DNA of 64,000 bases from Bartonella apihabitans. Its GTDB lineage: Bacteria; Pseudomonadota; Alphaproteobacteria; Rhizobiales; Rhizobiaceae. The notes below the pieces were generated by a model that saw nothing but the letters and a program-made list of their open reading frames with translations, had not been told where the DNA came from and did not search any database. Shown piece by piece: positions 27,706 to 37,831 of the stretch. Position 1 is the stretch's first letter, and each line of letters opens with the position of its first letter. The position numbers and the translations under genes were made by a program. The stretch lies in NCBI RefSeq assembly GCF_030758755.1, contig NZ_CP132387.1, forward strand, positions 682,001-746,000, in the 5' to 3' direction.

Positions 27706-29952
27706 ATGCTTTATTTTCCTCGCTGGAAACGGCTTCTGATCTGGTTTGTGGTCCTTGTTGGCGTGATAATCGCCTTGCCCAATATTCTACCGCAGGCTTT
27801 GCTTGCCCATTTACCGCAATTCTATTCAACGCTTCATTTGCCTATGGGTGTAGATTTACAGGGTGGTTCGCGCCTTGTGGTCCAGTTACCAAAAAATGAA
27901 ATTGCTGAACGCGATGCGACAATAGACGTTATGAAAAGACGGCTTGATATCGGAGCCGCTGGATTTAAAGATTATTCTATTGCCAAACAAAGCCGCGATA
28001 AAATCCGCATTGAAGTACCAGGACTTTTCGATGTCCAGTTGCTTAAAGATATTGTAAGCGTAACAGCGCGTTTTTCACTTTATGAAGAAGACACATCCGT
28101 TCCGGTAAACGATGTCATTATGGGTAAAGTTGCGCGTCCCGAAGGTACAATTGTAACCTATTCAATGGATGACCCGCCGGTAAGCTATTTGTTGAAAGAT
28201 CGGCCGTTTCTGACCAATGACAATATTGCGAGCGCTTATGCAGAAAAAAACGCCGATACGGACGGCTCGTTATTAACTGTCGCATTGGATAGCGAAGGAC
28301 AACAAAAGCTTTCCGAATTTACGCGAAAAAATTCCGACAAGCGGCTCATCATTGTGTTTGACAATGAAGTTCTGGCAGCGATGAGATTTCCGGTACCGAT
28401 TGACGACGGCTATATTCGGGTAGGGCCATTGCCGGATGATGTAGCCCATAATCTTGAGACTGTTTTGACAACAGGACCACTCCCGACAGATCTTACTTTT
28501 ATTGAAGAGAGAACAGTGGGGGGAGACCTCGGAACAGCCTATGCAAAAGCCGGTTTGCACGCTGCTTTCGGTGCTCTTATTATTGTTGCCGTTTTCATGG
28601 TGTTGTCATACGGCCTTTTGGGGCTGACTGCCGATGTGGCGCTGGCTGCCAATTTGATGATGTTGGTTGCAGTGTTAAGTCTTGTTGGCACGCCGCTGAC
28701 GCTTGCCGGATTTGCCGGTCTCGTTCTGATTATCGGCGTATCGGTTGATGCCAATATCCTGATTTACGAGCGCGTGCGCGAGGCAAGACGCAACAATTAT
28801 TCGGTAACCCAAGCCGTTGAAGCCGGATTTTCCGGCGCCATGAGCACGATTGTTGACGCAAACGTCACAACTTTCATCGCCGCACTGGTGTTGTTCATGT
28901 TGGGTACCCGCCCGATTCATGGCTTTGCGCTGACAGTTACGATCGGTATTTTGACCTCGCTCTTTACGACCTTCACATTCACGCGGATGATGATCAGCTG
29001 GTGGATCCGGACATTTCATCCTCGTGAAATACCACAGCGTATCATTCGCATCATTCCTCCGAACACCAGCATCCGCTTCATGAAACTTGGCAAAATAACA
29101 TTGGCCTTGTCGACCGTGCTGATTATTCTGACCGGCGGCCTCTATGTGACAGCGGGGGTAAATTACGGAATTGATTTTGCCGGAGGATCATTAGCGGTTC
29201 TCGAAGCCAAAAACGGTAAGGCGGATATTTACGACATTGCCGCTCGGGTCAATGACCTCAATATCGGGGGTGTCAATGTCTCGCCGACGAAAAGACCTTC
29301 GGAAGCCGAATTGACAATTGCAAGTCAAGGAAATGGCGAAGATGCCGAACAAACTGTTGCTGTGAAACTTCGGGGAGAATTCGGCAGTGATTACACTTTG
29401 CAGCGCCTTGATATTGTTGGTCCGACAGTTTCGGCAGAACTGAGCCGTGTCAGCGCGCTTGCTATTTTTGTGTCATTGCTGGCAATATTTGTTTATGTTC
29501 TGTGGCGTTTCCGCTGGCAATTTGCAATCGGAGCCGTTTTGACAACGGTTCATGATATTATCATTCTTGTCGGCATTTTTCTGCTTTTCCAATGGCAATT
29601 CAATCTTTGGAGCATAGCCGCGCTCCTTGCAATTATCGGCTATTCTTTGAATGATACGATTGTTGTTTACGATCGGGTCCGTTCGCTCCTTAAAAAACGT
29701 GGCAATATCGATATGCGCAGTCTCGTTGATATTGCCATCAACCGTACCTTGTCGCGCACAATTTTGACCTCTCTTGCAACCCTGCTGGCTCATGTCCCTC
29801 TTTATTACTTTGGTGGTGCTGATATGAAAGATTTTGCATCGGTTCTCCTCATTGGTATAATCATAGGTACATATTCTTCTATATTTATAGCCGGTCCATT
29901 GCTGGTGCTCTTGAGAGTCAAGCCGAACCAGACCGACGGTAAGGGTTCATGA
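27706..29952 (+). CDS. secDF: protein translocase SecDF fusion
   Basis: This is a fused SecD-SecF inner-membrane protein of 748 residues that uses proton flow to finish protein export through SecYEG. The SecD half begins with a transmembrane helix and GVDLQGGSRLVVQL (about residues 48-61). Later come SVDANILIYERVREA and the sequence SGAMSTIVDANVTTFIAA. The SecF half starts near residue 460 with a helix, then NYGIDFAGG and SLNDTIVVYDRVRS. The periplasmic P1 domain is short: only about 12 residues separate LVVQL from ATIDVMKRRLD, where E. coli SecD has over 80. The frame is continuous. The stop overlaps the next gene in ATGA. Confidence 0.95.
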   Translation: MLYFPRWKRLLIWFVVLVGVIIALPNILPQALLAHLPQFYSTLHLPMGVDLQGGSRLVVQLPKNEIAERDATIDVMKRRLDIGAAGFKDYSIAKQSRDKIRIEVPGLFDVQLLKDIVSVTARFSLYEEDTSVPVNDVIMGKVARPEGTIVTYSMDDPPVSYLLKDRPFLTNDNIASAYAEKNADTDGSLLTVALDSEGQQKLSEFTRKNSDKRLIIVFDNEVLAAMRFPVPIDDGYIRVGPLPDDVAHNLETVLTTGPLPTDLTFIEERTVGGDLGTAYAKAGLHAAFGALIIVAVFMVLSYGLLGLTADVALAANLMMLVAVLSLVGTPLTLAGFAGLVLIIGVSVDANILIYERVREARRNNYSVTQAVEAGFSGAMSTIVDANVTTFIAALVLFMLGTRPIHGFALTVTIGILTSLFTTFTFTRMMISWWIRTFHPREIPQRIIRIIPPNTSIRFMKLGKITLALSTVLIILTGGLYVTAGVNYGIDFAGGSLAVLEAKNGKADIYDIAARVNDLNIGGVNVSPTKRPSEAELTIASQGNGEDAEQTVAVKLRGEFGSDYTLQRLDIVGPTVSAELSRVSALAIFVSLLAIFVYVLWRFRWQFAIGAVLTTVHDIIILVGIFLLFQWQFNLWSIAALLAIIGYSLNDTIVVYDRVRSLLKKRGNIDMRSLVDIAINRTLSRTILTSLATLLAHVPLYYFGGADMKDFASVLLIGIIIGTYSSIFIAGPLLVLLRVKPNQTDGKGS

Positions 29953-30338
29953 TGTCTGATGCAATCAAGATGAGGGAGGCACATTTCCCCGGACGTGCGC
30001 CTATAGATGCTTATGGAAATGGTGGTTTCCGGTTTGCCGATATGTCGAATTGGGGCTCGATCATTTGCGTTCCGTCCGGCATATATGGTCTGGAAATGAA
30101 AACGCCTGTGCCGACCATGGAGGACATAAAACATGTTCTTGATGAAGCGGATAAAATCGAGGTTTTTCTCGTTGGTACAGGAGAAAATTTGTTAAGATTG
30201 CCTGAAAACTTGAGAATGGTTCTGCGCAAAAAACATATTTCCACTGACACGATGAGTACCGGCGCTGCGGTTCGTACTTTTAATGTTCTCTTGGCGGAAG
30301 ATCGCGCAGTCGCCGCACTCCTTTATGCAGTTGAATGA
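29949..30338 (+). CDS. Mth938-like (DUF498/NDUFAF3-like) protein
   Basis: This is a small soluble protein of 129 residues with the Mth938 fold, seen from IDAYGNGGFRFADMSNWGSII, VFLVGTGENLLRLP and the C-terminal STGAAVRTFNVLLAEDR. The human homologue of this family is NDUFAF3, a complex I assembly factor. Its start overlaps the secDF stop and its stop overlaps the next gene's start, both in ATGA, so the three genes are translated as a unit. Function in bacteria is unproven. Confidence 0.88.
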   Translation: MMSDAIKMREAHFPGRAPIDAYGNGGFRFADMSNWGSIICVPSGIYGLEMKTPVPTMEDIKHVLDEADKIEVFLVGTGENLLRLPENLRMVLRKKHISTDTMSTGAAVRTFNVLLAEDRAVAALLYAVE

Positions 30339-31186
30339 ATAAAGACGCGTCCTATTGTTTAAAACTGTTAAAAGAGAGCGATAGAGATCGCTATCTCTCG
30401 ATTTTATTCGCACCGCTACAATATCGCGAGGGACTTGCGAGCCTTTTTGCTTTTAATGTCGAAATCAATCGAATTTCGGAAACGGTGCATGAGCCGATGA
30501 TTGGTGAAATTCGTTTGCGTTGGTGGCGGGATGCAATCGAAGCCGGTAAAACGGGCGAGGGCAATCCGGTCTTAAGTGCATTGCTTTCAACTATCCGGCA
30601 ATATGATTTACCGAAAGCAGCGCTATTACGCTATTGTGACGCACGTGTGTTCGACTTTTATGATGATCAAATGCCTGATCTCACAAGTCTTGAAGGTTAT
30701 TGCGGTGAAACAACAAGTGCGCTTTTGGAACTTTCATGTCAGATTCTGGAAAAAAATACTTCGTCATTGACGACGGAAGCTTCAGGACATGGCGGTGTTG
30801 CAGATTTTATGTGCCGACTTTTACGTTCGCTTCCTTTATTAAAAGCAAATGGGCGCCAATATTTTCCGAAGAATATTGTTGAAGCAACGGCAGAGGATTT
30901 CATTGTTTCTGCTCCCCATGAAAAATCGGAACAGCAGAAAAAACTTTTAAACGCCGCAATCGAATTCGATAAAAAACACTATCAGAAATTCTATCAACAT
31001 TATAAAAACTTGCCAGTCAGTGTGCGTCCGGTTTTTTTACCTCTGGCAATCATACCGGAGGCGCTAAAGAAGATTGAAAAGAAAGGCACATTGGCGTTCA
31101 AAGAATGTGTCACACCTTCTCCGCTTCGTCATTATCTTGCTATTACAAAAGCAGCTATAACCGGACGCATGCCAAAAATATTGTAA
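30335..31186 (+). CDS. squalene/phytoene synthase-like protein (NDUFAF6-like)
   Basis: This is a 283-residue all-alpha protein of the trans-isoprenyl synthase superfamily, visible as LFAFNVEINRISETVHEPMIGEIRLRWWRDAI (about residues 45-76 in two parts) and YCGETTSALLEL. The first aspartate-rich motif that binds diphosphate in true phytoene synthases is not present in the expected place. The protein therefore resembles the alphaproteobacterial relatives of human NDUFAF6, a complex I assembly factor, more than a carotenoid enzyme. The start overlaps the preceding stop by four bases. The 3' end runs into the repeat region. Confidence 0.8.
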   Translation: MNKDASYCLKLLKESDRDRYLSILFAPLQYREGLASLFAFNVEINRISETVHEPMIGEIRLRWWRDAIEAGKTGEGNPVLSALLSTIRQYDLPKAALLRYCDARVFDFYDDQMPDLTSLEGYCGETTSALLELSCQILEKNTSSLTTEASGHGGVADFMCRLLRSLPLLKANGRQYFPKNIVEATAEDFIVSAPHEKSEQQKKLLNAAIEFDKKHYQKFYQHYKNLPVSVRPVFLPLAIIPEALKKIEKKGTLAFKECVTPSPLRHYLAITKAAITGRMPKIL

Positions 31187-31437
31187 GCCCGCAATATCGG
31201 GAATGAAAATGCATGCATAGTCCATGATTTTAAATGATAGGTCGCGTCATTATCGTCTTTCAACGCGGCATTAACTGGACCACGCCGAAAACATTATAGT
31301 GACGCGGCGTTGGAAACAAATACAGCGCGTGCCTGCGGATTTTAAATGATAGACCGTCATTACCCTCATTCAAAGGGGCATCGACACGACCTCGCGACAA
31401 TTATTATAAGCCTGCGCCGTCAGGAATGAAAATGCGG
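31180..31437. repeat. diverged tandem repeat of about 110 bp ending in the moeA 3' end
   Basis: Three units start with atta/gtaa-like heads at 31180, 31293 and 31403 (periods 113 and 110). Units 1 and 3 share aagcc, gc and ggaatgaaaatgc in register. Units 1 and 2 share gattttaaatgatag exactly (31226-31240 and 31338-31352), followed by cgtcatta. Unit 3 is the last coding part of moeA, so the intergenic spacer appears built from two older copies of the moeA tail region. The units are diverged, so the alignment is by eye. Confidence 0.6.
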
Positions 31438-32630
31438 CATTGCTCACCGACTTGAAGCGGTGTGCCGTTTTCTTCGCGGATGATGAGACAATCCGCATTG
31501 GCCATGAGCCGTATCAGGGATGAATCCTGACTACGCACCGGCGTGACCCATCTTTCGCCTTTTGCGTTAACGGTGAGATTGGCACGGACAAAATGCCGTC
31601 TTGGGCCATTTTCCGGAAGCGGGACGGCAAGAAGCGCGTCTTCGATATGCGCGCGATAAGTTCTTCCTGAAAGTTTTTCCAATATCGGAACCAGAAAAAT
31701 ATGGCCGCAAACCATGCTTGATACAGGGTTTCCGGGAAGCCCTAAAACCAGCATTTTATGGTCATGTGGCAAAACCCCGAACATAAGAGGTTTACCAGGA
31801 CGCATTGCAACCTTCCAGAAGTCGAGTTTCATACCTTCCGACTTCAAAACAGTTTGCACAAGGTCATATTTACCGACAGAAACGCCACCGCTGGTGACAA
31901 GAAGATCAACTTTTTCTTCTCTTGCACGGTTAATCTTTTCGCGGATTGATTCCTCATTGTCGCGGGCTATCCCCAGATCGACAACGTCGCAATGATCGGC
32001 CCTTATCAGATAGGTAAGACCATAGGAATTAGAGCACACGATCTGGTCTTTTCCAGGTATCTCGCCAGCTTCTACAAGTTCATTTCCTGTTGCCAAAACA
32101 GCAATTTTCGGACGCCTGACAACTTTTATCGCTCCATGACCGGTTGACGCGCAAAGAGCCAAGGCAGAAGGTGTCATGACACGCCCTTTTTTAAGAACGC
32201 TGGCACCTTTTTCGAAATTTCCGCCTCTTGGACGAATATTGGCATTCGGTTCGGGCGCTTTTGTAAAAGAGACGCTATCGCCTTCTATGACGGCATTTTC
32301 CTGAATAATAACGGTATCGGCGTCGTCAGGAACAGGAGCACCGGTAAAAATCCGGATAGCTTCTTCTTTGCCGATTTTTCCGTCATAGCCTTTGCCTGCT
32401 GCGGCTTCGCCAACAATATGGAATTTCGTATCTTGCCGGTAATCCTGAAAGCGTATGGCAAAACCATCCATAGCAGAGGAACGGAATGGAGGTTCGGTCA
32501 ATTCGGCAATAACATCCTGAGCCAGAACTTGCGCCTGTCCAACCTTGGTTAATGGAGTGAGTACGCTTTCAAGCGTTTCAGTTGCTGCGAGTAAACGGTT
32601 TAGAGATTTGTCAACATTGATGAGAGGCAT
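31404..32630 (-). CDS. moeA: molybdopterin molybdenumtransferase MoeA
   Basis: This is a cytosolic enzyme of 408 residues that inserts molybdate into adenylylated molybdopterin. Domains are visible as [11 protein letters not shown] (about residues 52-62), GDAVTI-like [22 protein letters not shown] and the MoCF-binding domain [11 protein letters not shown] with [12 protein letters not shown]. The C-terminal domain IV ends in IFIPDGAGL. It overlaps moaC by 20 bases, and the pair follows trpC on the minus strand. Its last codons form the third unit of the tandem repeat. Confidence 0.95.
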   Translation of the reverse strand: MPLINVDKSLNRLLAATETLESVLTPLTKVGQAQVLAQDVIAELTEPPFRSSAMDGFAIRFQDYRQDTKFHIVGEAAAGKGYDGKIGKEEAIRIFTGAPVPDDADTVIIQENAVIEGDSVSFTKAPEPNANIRPRGGNFEKGASVLKKGRVMTPSALALCASTGHGAIKVVRRPKIAVLATGNELVEAGEIPGKDQIVCSNSYGLTYLIRADHCDVVDLGIARDNEESIREKINRAREEKVDLLVTSGGVSVGKYDLVQTVLKSEGMKLDFWKVAMRPGKPLMFGVLPHDHKMLVLGLPGNPVSSMVCGHIFLVPILEKLSGRTYRAHIEDALLAVPLPENGPRRHFVRANLTVNAKGERWVTPVRSQDSSLIRLMANADCLIIREENGTPLQVGEQCRIFIPDGAGL

Positions 32631-33114
32631 TTTTTTCTTCTCGCTTCCATGTGCCAGATTTTCCTCCCCGCTTTTCCAATAAACAGATATTGCTGATGAT
32701 CATGTTTTTATCGAGAGCTTTTGCCATATCGTAAATTGTCAAACAGGTGATGGATACAGCCGTCAAAGCTTCCATTTCGACGCCGGTCTTGCCGTTAAGA
32801 CTGACCGTTGCAGTAATTTGATAGCCGGGCAAATCATGATCGGCAGTAATGTCGATAGCAATTTTTGTGAGCATCAACGGATGGCATAACGGAATAAGCT
32901 CCGATGTTTTTTTTGCCCCCATAATGCCCGCTATTCTGGCCGTTGCCAGAACATCGCCTTTGGGGGCGTTGCCATTCTCGATTGCTTCGAGAGTTTCCCT
33001 TGCCATCTTTATAGAACCATGGGCAATAGCTATCCGGTCGGTTTCTTGCTTTCCCCCGACGTCGACCATGTGTGCTTCACCTTTGGCATTCACATGGGTT
33101 AGTTTATCGCTCAT
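32611..33114 (-). CDS. moaC: cyclic pyranopterin monophosphate synthase MoaC
   Basis: This enzyme of 167 residues, with MoaA, forms cyclic pyranopterin monophosphate from GTP, the first step of molybdenum cofactor synthesis. Family motifs seen are [34 protein letters not shown] and [20 protein letters not shown] with KALDK. It lies one base after trpC and overlaps moeA, so all are probably one transcript. Confidence 0.96.
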   Translation of the reverse strand: MSDKLTHVNAKGEAHMVDVGGKQETDRIAIAHGSIKMARETLEAIENGNAPKGDVLATARIAGIMGAKKTSELIPLCHPLMLTKIAIDITADHDLPGYQITATVSLNGKTGVEMEALTAVSITCLTIYDMAKALDKNMIISNICLLEKRGGKSGTWKREEKNASHQC

Positions 33115-33115
33115 T

Positions 33116-33907
33116 TTATAGTCCTAATAAGGTTCTCGTCGCCTTTGCTACATCGTTCTGCCGCATCAGACTTTCTCCGATCAGAAATGAACGAATGTTG
33201 CTTTTTTCCAATCTTTTCAGATCGTCATGGGTAAAAATGCCACTTTCGCCAACCAACAGACGATCATCAGGAACCATATGGGAAAGTCTTTCCGAATTGG
33301 CAAGATCAACTTCAAAATTGCGCAAATTGCGGTTGTTGACCCCGATAAGCGGCGATTTGAGTTTTAATGCCCGCTCAACTTCGGCTTCATTATGGGTTTC
33401 AACAAGAACATCCATACCAAGTTCTAATGCGGTTTCTTCCAGTGCTTTGGCCAAATTGTCATCAACCGCCGCAAGAATAACGAGAATGCAATCGGCTCCC
33501 CATGCGCGGGCTTCATAAACCTGATAGGTATCGAAAAGAAAATCCTTTCTTAAGGCAGGAAGATTACAAGCTTTGTGTGCTGCACGTAAAAAATCGGGAG
33601 AACCCTGAAAAGAGGGAGTGTCGGTTAGAACCGAAAGACAGGCCGCACCACCTTTTTCATAAGCTTTTGCAAGTGCCGGCGGGTCGAAATCTTCTCTGAT
33701 AAGCCCCTTTGAAGGGCTCGCTTTTTTTATTTCGGCAATCAAACCGAAAAGACCTTTATCTTCCTTGGCTTTCAGTGCTTTATAAAAACCGCGTGGTTTA
33801 TCGGCTTTTGCAGCCAGTTTTTTTAAGTTTTCGAGCGGCAAAGCTTCTTTAGCTTTGGCTATTTCCTGACGTTTATAGGATTCAATTTTCTTTAGAATAT
33901 CAATCAT
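33116..33907 (-). CDS. trpC: indole-3-glycerol phosphate synthase
   Basis: This is a (beta/alpha)8-barrel enzyme of about 263 residues for the ring-closing step of tryptophan synthesis. It shows [13 protein letters not shown] (catalytic Lys and Ser), [22 protein letters not shown] and LVGESGI, all active-site or phosphate-binding strands. The start is set at 33907 (MIDILKKIE) where ggtgag lies at suitable distance; this overlaps the trpD stop by eight bases. The trpD-trpC-moaC-moeA order is a Rhizobiales trait. Confidence 0.95.
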   Translation of the reverse strand: MIDILKKIESYKRQEIAKAKEALPLENLKKLAAKADKPRGFYKALKAKEDKGLFGLIAEIKKASPSKGLIREDFDPPALAKAYEKGGAACLSVLTDTPSFQGSPDFLRAAHKACNLPALRKDFLFDTYQVYEARAWGADCILVILAAVDDNLAKALEETALELGMDVLVETHNEAEVERALKLKSPLIGVNNRNLRNFEVDLANSERLSHMVPDDRLLVGESGIFTHDDLKRLEKSNIRSFLIGESLMRQNDVAKATRTLLGL

Positions 33908-34928
33908 TATTCTCACCAAGGTCGTTCGAAACCTTTATCAATTGTTCCAACTTTTCTTTAGCTTTACCTTGATCGATACTTTGCTTGGCAATTTCGACAC
34001 CTTGTTTCAGTGTGTCGGCTTTTCCGGCTATAATGAAGGCGGCGGCAGCATTCAAAAGAACAATATCACGATAAGCTCCGTGTTGTCCTTCAAGTACGGC
34101 GCGCAATGCCTGTGCATTATATTGCGGGTCACCACCTTTGAGGTCTGCCATTGTAACACGTTTCAAACCGGCATCCTCGGGGGTCACTGTAAATGTGGTG
34201 AGAACGCCGTCTTTGAGAGCTGCAACATCGGTTTCGCCTGCTGTTGTCAATTCATCCATGCCGCTGCCATGAACGACCCACAGTGATTTCGAGCCAAGTC
34301 CCTGAAGAACTTTGGCAATGGGAACAACCCATTGGGGTGAAAAGACGCCGATCAACTGGTTCGTAACGCCGGCAGGATTGGAAAGTGGTCCGAGTATGTT
34401 GAAGATTGTCCGTGTACCAAGTTCGACACGCGCAGGCCCGACATGACGCATCGCCGAGTGATGGGTTGGTGCAAACATGAAGCCTAACCCCACTTCACGG
34501 ATACAGCGTCCGATCATTTCGGGTGTGGCGTCAATATTTACCCCGAGTGCTGCCAAAGCGTCGGCGGCGCCCGATTTTGACGATAAGGCACGGTTTCCGT
34601 GTTTACCGACCGGAATTCCGGCACCGGCAACGACAAATGCTGTAGCGGTCGAAACATTGTAAGAACCGGATTGATCTCCACCAGTACCGACAATATCGAC
34701 AGCGCCATCTACTGAATCGACCCGCAACATTTTCTTACGCATGGATGCAACAGCACCGGTGATTTCATCAATGGTTTCGCCGCGAACCCTGAGCGACATT
34801 AAAAAACCGCCAATCTGGGCAGGCGTTGCCTGACCGGACATCATGATTGTAAAGGCTGCTTCGGCTTCATCTTTTGTGAGTGAAGCACCCGTTGCAACCT
34901 TGTTTATAAAAGGCTTAAGGTCACTCAT
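33900..34928 (-). CDS. trpD: anthranilate phosphoribosyltransferase
   Basis: This enzyme of 342 residues joins anthranilate and PRPP in tryptophan synthesis. Diagnostic motifs are [20 protein letters not shown] (PRPP-binding, about residues 78-97), [22 protein letters not shown] and [20 protein letters not shown]. It is not fused to TrpG, as in most alphaproteobacteria. It follows the ppiD-like gene by about seven bases and overlaps trpC. Confidence 0.96.
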   Translation of the reverse strand: MSDLKPFINKVATGASLTKDEAEAAFTIMMSGQATPAQIGGFLMSLRVRGETIDEITGAVASMRKKMLRVDSVDGAVDIVGTGGDQSGSYNVSTATAFVVAGAGIPVGKHGNRALSSKSGAADALAALGVNIDATPEMIGRCIREVGLGFMFAPTHHSAMRHVGPARVELGTRTIFNILGPLSNPAGVTNQLIGVFSPQWVVPIAKVLQGLGSKSLWVVHGSGMDELTTAGETDVAALKDGVLTTFTVTPEDAGLKRVTMADLKGGDPQYNAQALRAVLEGQHGAYRDIVLLNAAAAFIIAGKADTLKQGVEIAKQSIDQGKAKEKLEQLIKVSNDLGENND

Positions 34929-34935
34929 GATATCC

Positions 34936-36825
34936 TCACTGAAGGTTGTTGGTTATCGCTTTGAGATTCGCGATATTGGCTTTGACAGGTGCTTTCGCAT
35001 TGGCAATATCCAAAATTTCCAAACCGAGATCTGCTCCCACCATAGCATCGATATTGGTTTTTAGCTGAGGTTCGAGCGATTTGGGGTCGGTGTTCAAAGG
35101 CAGAACCGATTCTGTTACAAGATAAACAATCCGCTGGTCCTTATCGGCAGCCTTGGACACACCGCTTTGCCCCTTGGGACCGGAGAACGCCGCATTGACA
35201 CCGTCAGCTCCCAGGACTTCATCCGAACCACCACGTTTAAGCCCGCGAGCAGTCTTTTTCGTCACGCCAAGCTCTCGAGCCAAATCATCAAGTGTTTTGT
35301 GATCTTTCAATTCCTGTTCCAGCTTCGAAGCTTTCTCGTCGAGTAGTCTTTGTGTTTCCTCGGCTTTCCATAAAGCAACGACTTTATCTTTAACCTCATC
35401 CAGAGTTTGGTCACGAGCATCGACAATTTTGTCAACGCGATACCATAAGTAACCACCTCCCTTGATCGCAATGGGATCAAGATCGGCTCCTTCTGTAGCC
35501 TGAAAGATATTATCAACGAGCATAGATTGTTGTGGTAATTCACCTACCGCTTTTCCATCAGGCGTTTGGGCCTTTGAATCAATCGTAATCTTCCGCAAAT
35601 CGAGCTTATATTGTTTTGCAAGCTCATCGAGCGATGCCCCTTCGAAACGGGCATTTTCAATGGCATCATGATTATCGCGCATAGCATTTGCAGCATTTTC
35701 CTTGGCTAATCTATTGCGGATATCCGGTTCGGCTTTTTCCAATGGAGTAGGACCTTGCGGTGTAATTTTTACAACACGCATGATGACCGGTCCTTCAAGA
35801 TCGTTGATGACATCACTGACCTTGTTCAGGTCGAGCTCGAAAATGTCTCTTGCAATGGTCGACGAGAAACCGGTTTTTGCTGCGGGACCTTTGGTAATGT
35901 CTTCCAGTGTTTTATGTTCTGCACTCACAAGTTCTTCGAAAGTTCCTCCATCGCGGAGCTTGGCGGCAGCATTGTCTGCTTGCTCTCTCGTTTTGAAGCG
36001 CAATATTTGAACCGTACGTTCCTCGGGTGACATGAAACGAGAAGCATTGCGAGTATAATAGTCCTTGATTTCATCCTCGGAAATATCGGCAGGTTTAAGC
36101 AAGCTTTCCGGTGTCATTTCCATTAAAGTGACCTGACGATATTCCGGCGCGTGAAATTCGGCCTTATGGGCGTCAAACGACTTTTGCAATTGTTCGGAAG
36201 TGGGGTCTTTAATTTCGCCAATTTCTTTTTTCGTCACAAGAAGATAATCGACGGAGCGTGTTTCGTTGCGGTAATTTAGGAGTGCCGAGTAAAATACGTC
36301 GGGTGCAGCCATGTCGTTGACTGCGGAATAGATAAGCTGGTTACGTTTCTCTTTACCGGCCAGGTAGTCAATAAAATCAGCCTCGGGAAGACCCTCTTGT
36401 TTGAGGTAGCTCAGAAAAATGTTGCGATCGAATTGCCCTTGCTGTTGAAAAAAACGGTCGGCACCTATGGCGCGGGCAATACCATCTTTTGAGACGCCGA
36501 TTTTCATCAGCCGAACTTGCTCGTCGAGCAATACATCCTGCTGAAGCTGGCTAAGCGCCATTTGCGGAAGACCGTATTGCTTGGCTTCGGCTTCGGAAAG
36601 CAGACGTGGTAGCTGATTGGTACCAGAAAAAAGCTTGATCTGATCTTGCAAGGCCAATCTGTAAGTATTGGCTTTGATTGTGGATTTTCCCGATGTGAAC
36701 AAGTCATGTCCACTGGTTCTTCTTAATTCAGGCACGCCCCACAGAAGGACAAAGCATAGAACAAGCAAACCGAGGAAAACCTTGGCAATCCAAGAATTGA
36801 CAGCACTTCGTATTGTATCAAGCAT
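34936..36825 (-). CDS. ppiD: PpiD-like membrane-anchored peptidyl-prolyl isomerase
   Basis: This is a 629-residue inner-membrane-anchored periplasmic foldase. A single N-terminal helix (about residues 16-31, [16 protein letters not shown]) precedes a SurA-N-like chaperone domain and a central parvulin domain (about residues 270-365, with [22 protein letters not shown] and [12 protein letters not shown]). It helps newly exported proteins fold near SecYEG. The gene is divergent from tpiA and heads the trpD-trpC-moaC-moeA cluster, an arrangement seen in relatives. Confidence 0.9.
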   Translation of the reverse strand: MLDTIRSAVNSWIAKVFLGLLVLCFVLLWGVPELRRTSGHDLFTSGKSTIKANTYRLALQDQIKLFSGTNQLPRLLSEAEAKQYGLPQMALSQLQQDVLLDEQVRLMKIGVSKDGIARAIGADRFFQQQGQFDRNIFLSYLKQEGLPEADFIDYLAGKEKRNQLIYSAVNDMAAPDVFYSALLNYRNETRSVDYLLVTKKEIGEIKDPTSEQLQKSFDAHKAEFHAPEYRQVTLMEMTPESLLKPADISEDEIKDYYTRNASRFMSPEERTVQILRFKTREQADNAAAKLRDGGTFEELVSAEHKTLEDITKGPAAKTGFSSTIARDIFELDLNKVSDVINDLEGPVIMRVVKITPQGPTPLEKAEPDIRNRLAKENAANAMRDNHDAIENARFEGASLDELAKQYKLDLRKITIDSKAQTPDGKAVGELPQQSMLVDNIFQATEGADLDPIAIKGGGYLWYRVDKIVDARDQTLDEVKDKVVALWKAEETQRLLDEKASKLEQELKDHKTLDDLARELGVTKKTARGLKRGGSDEVLGADGVNAAFSGPKGQSGVSKAADKDQRIVYLVTESVLPLNTDPKSLEPQLKTNIDAMVGADLGLEILDIANAKAPVKANIANLKAITNNLQ

Positions 36826-36985
36826 CGGCGAATTCCGTTTTAATTGGCTTCATTTAAGCAACAAGCTCTGATAGGATGTGCAACAAAGGCGCACAATATG
36901 CAAGGTTTAACACTTGCTTTAGTGGTGTAATTTGTTAGTTAAGGCTATTAATGCGCTGTTTTAAGACTGTTATTGAGGAAAAATC

Positions 36986-37750
36986 ATGACACCGAATGTT
37001 AGACCGCTCGTTGCAGGAAATTGGAAAATGAATGGCACCGGCAAATCTCTTGCCGAGTTGCGGGCAATTTCCGCTGGTGTTAATTCGGATCTCGGACGTT
37101 TATTCGAAGCATTAATTTGTGTACCGGCTACTTTGCTCTCCAGAGCTGCCGACAGTCTTGATGGCGAAAAACTCCTTCTCGGCGGAGAGGATTGCCATAC
37201 CGCCGATTTTGGTGCCCATACCGGAGATATTTCCGCTCCCATGCTCAAAGAGGCCGGAGCGAGTTACGTCATTGTCGGCCATTCGGAAAGACGTAATGAC
37301 CACCATGAAAGCAATGATCTTGTTCGGCAAAAAGCCGAAGCAGCGTGGCGAGCCGGTTTGGTTTCAATAATTTGTGTTGGCGAAAAACTTGAAGAACGCG
37401 AAAGCGGAAAGACACTTGATGTCATTGAAAAACAATTGGCTGGTTCTGTCCCCGATCATGCAACACCACAAAATACCGTGATCGCTTATGAACCGGTTTG
37501 GGCAATCGGTACTGGTAAAACACCGACAGCTAAGGACGTTGGTGAAGTCCACGAATTTATGCGCAACAAGCTGGTTGCCCGTTTTGGACAATCGGGAAAA
37601 CTCTTCCGTTTGCTTTATGGTGGCTCCGTCAAGCCTGATAATGCTGTTGAGTTATTGGGCGTTAATAATGTCGACGGTGCGCTGGTCGGTGGGGCAAGTT
37701 TGAAGGCCAATGATTTTCTGGCAATTTGCGGCGCTTATCGGAAATTATAG
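36986..37750 (+). CDS. tpiA: triosephosphate isomerase
   Basis: This glycolytic (beta/alpha)8-barrel enzyme of 254 residues interconverts dihydroxyacetone phosphate and glyceraldehyde-3-phosphate. The active site is complete: NWKMNG (Lys), VGHSERR (His), and the catalytic-Glu loop [23 protein letters not shown] binds phosphate. The ATG at 36986 has gaggaa upstream. It is followed by secG, the normal Rhizobiales order. Confidence 0.97.
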   Translation: MTPNVRPLVAGNWKMNGTGKSLAELRAISAGVNSDLGRLFEALICVPATLLSRAADSLDGEKLLLGGEDCHTADFGAHTGDISAPMLKEAGASYVIVGHSERRNDHHESNDLVRQKAEAAWRAGLVSIICVGEKLEERESGKTLDVIEKQLAGSVPDHATPQNTVIAYEPVWAIGTGKTPTAKDVGEVHEFMRNKLVARFGQSGKLFRLLYGGSVKPDNAVELLGVNNVDGALVGGASLKANDFLAICGAYRKL

Positions 37751-37831
37751 TTGAAGATTTTTGTCTTGCCTCTTGGATTATGTAAAAATTACGTGTAAAC
37801 AGCCGCGAACGGTAATAATAGAGCAGAGCTT

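Noticed and set aside
30576..30770. A 64-codon open frame inside the phytoene-synthase-like gene
   Set aside because: It is a shadow in another frame with no ribosome binding site.
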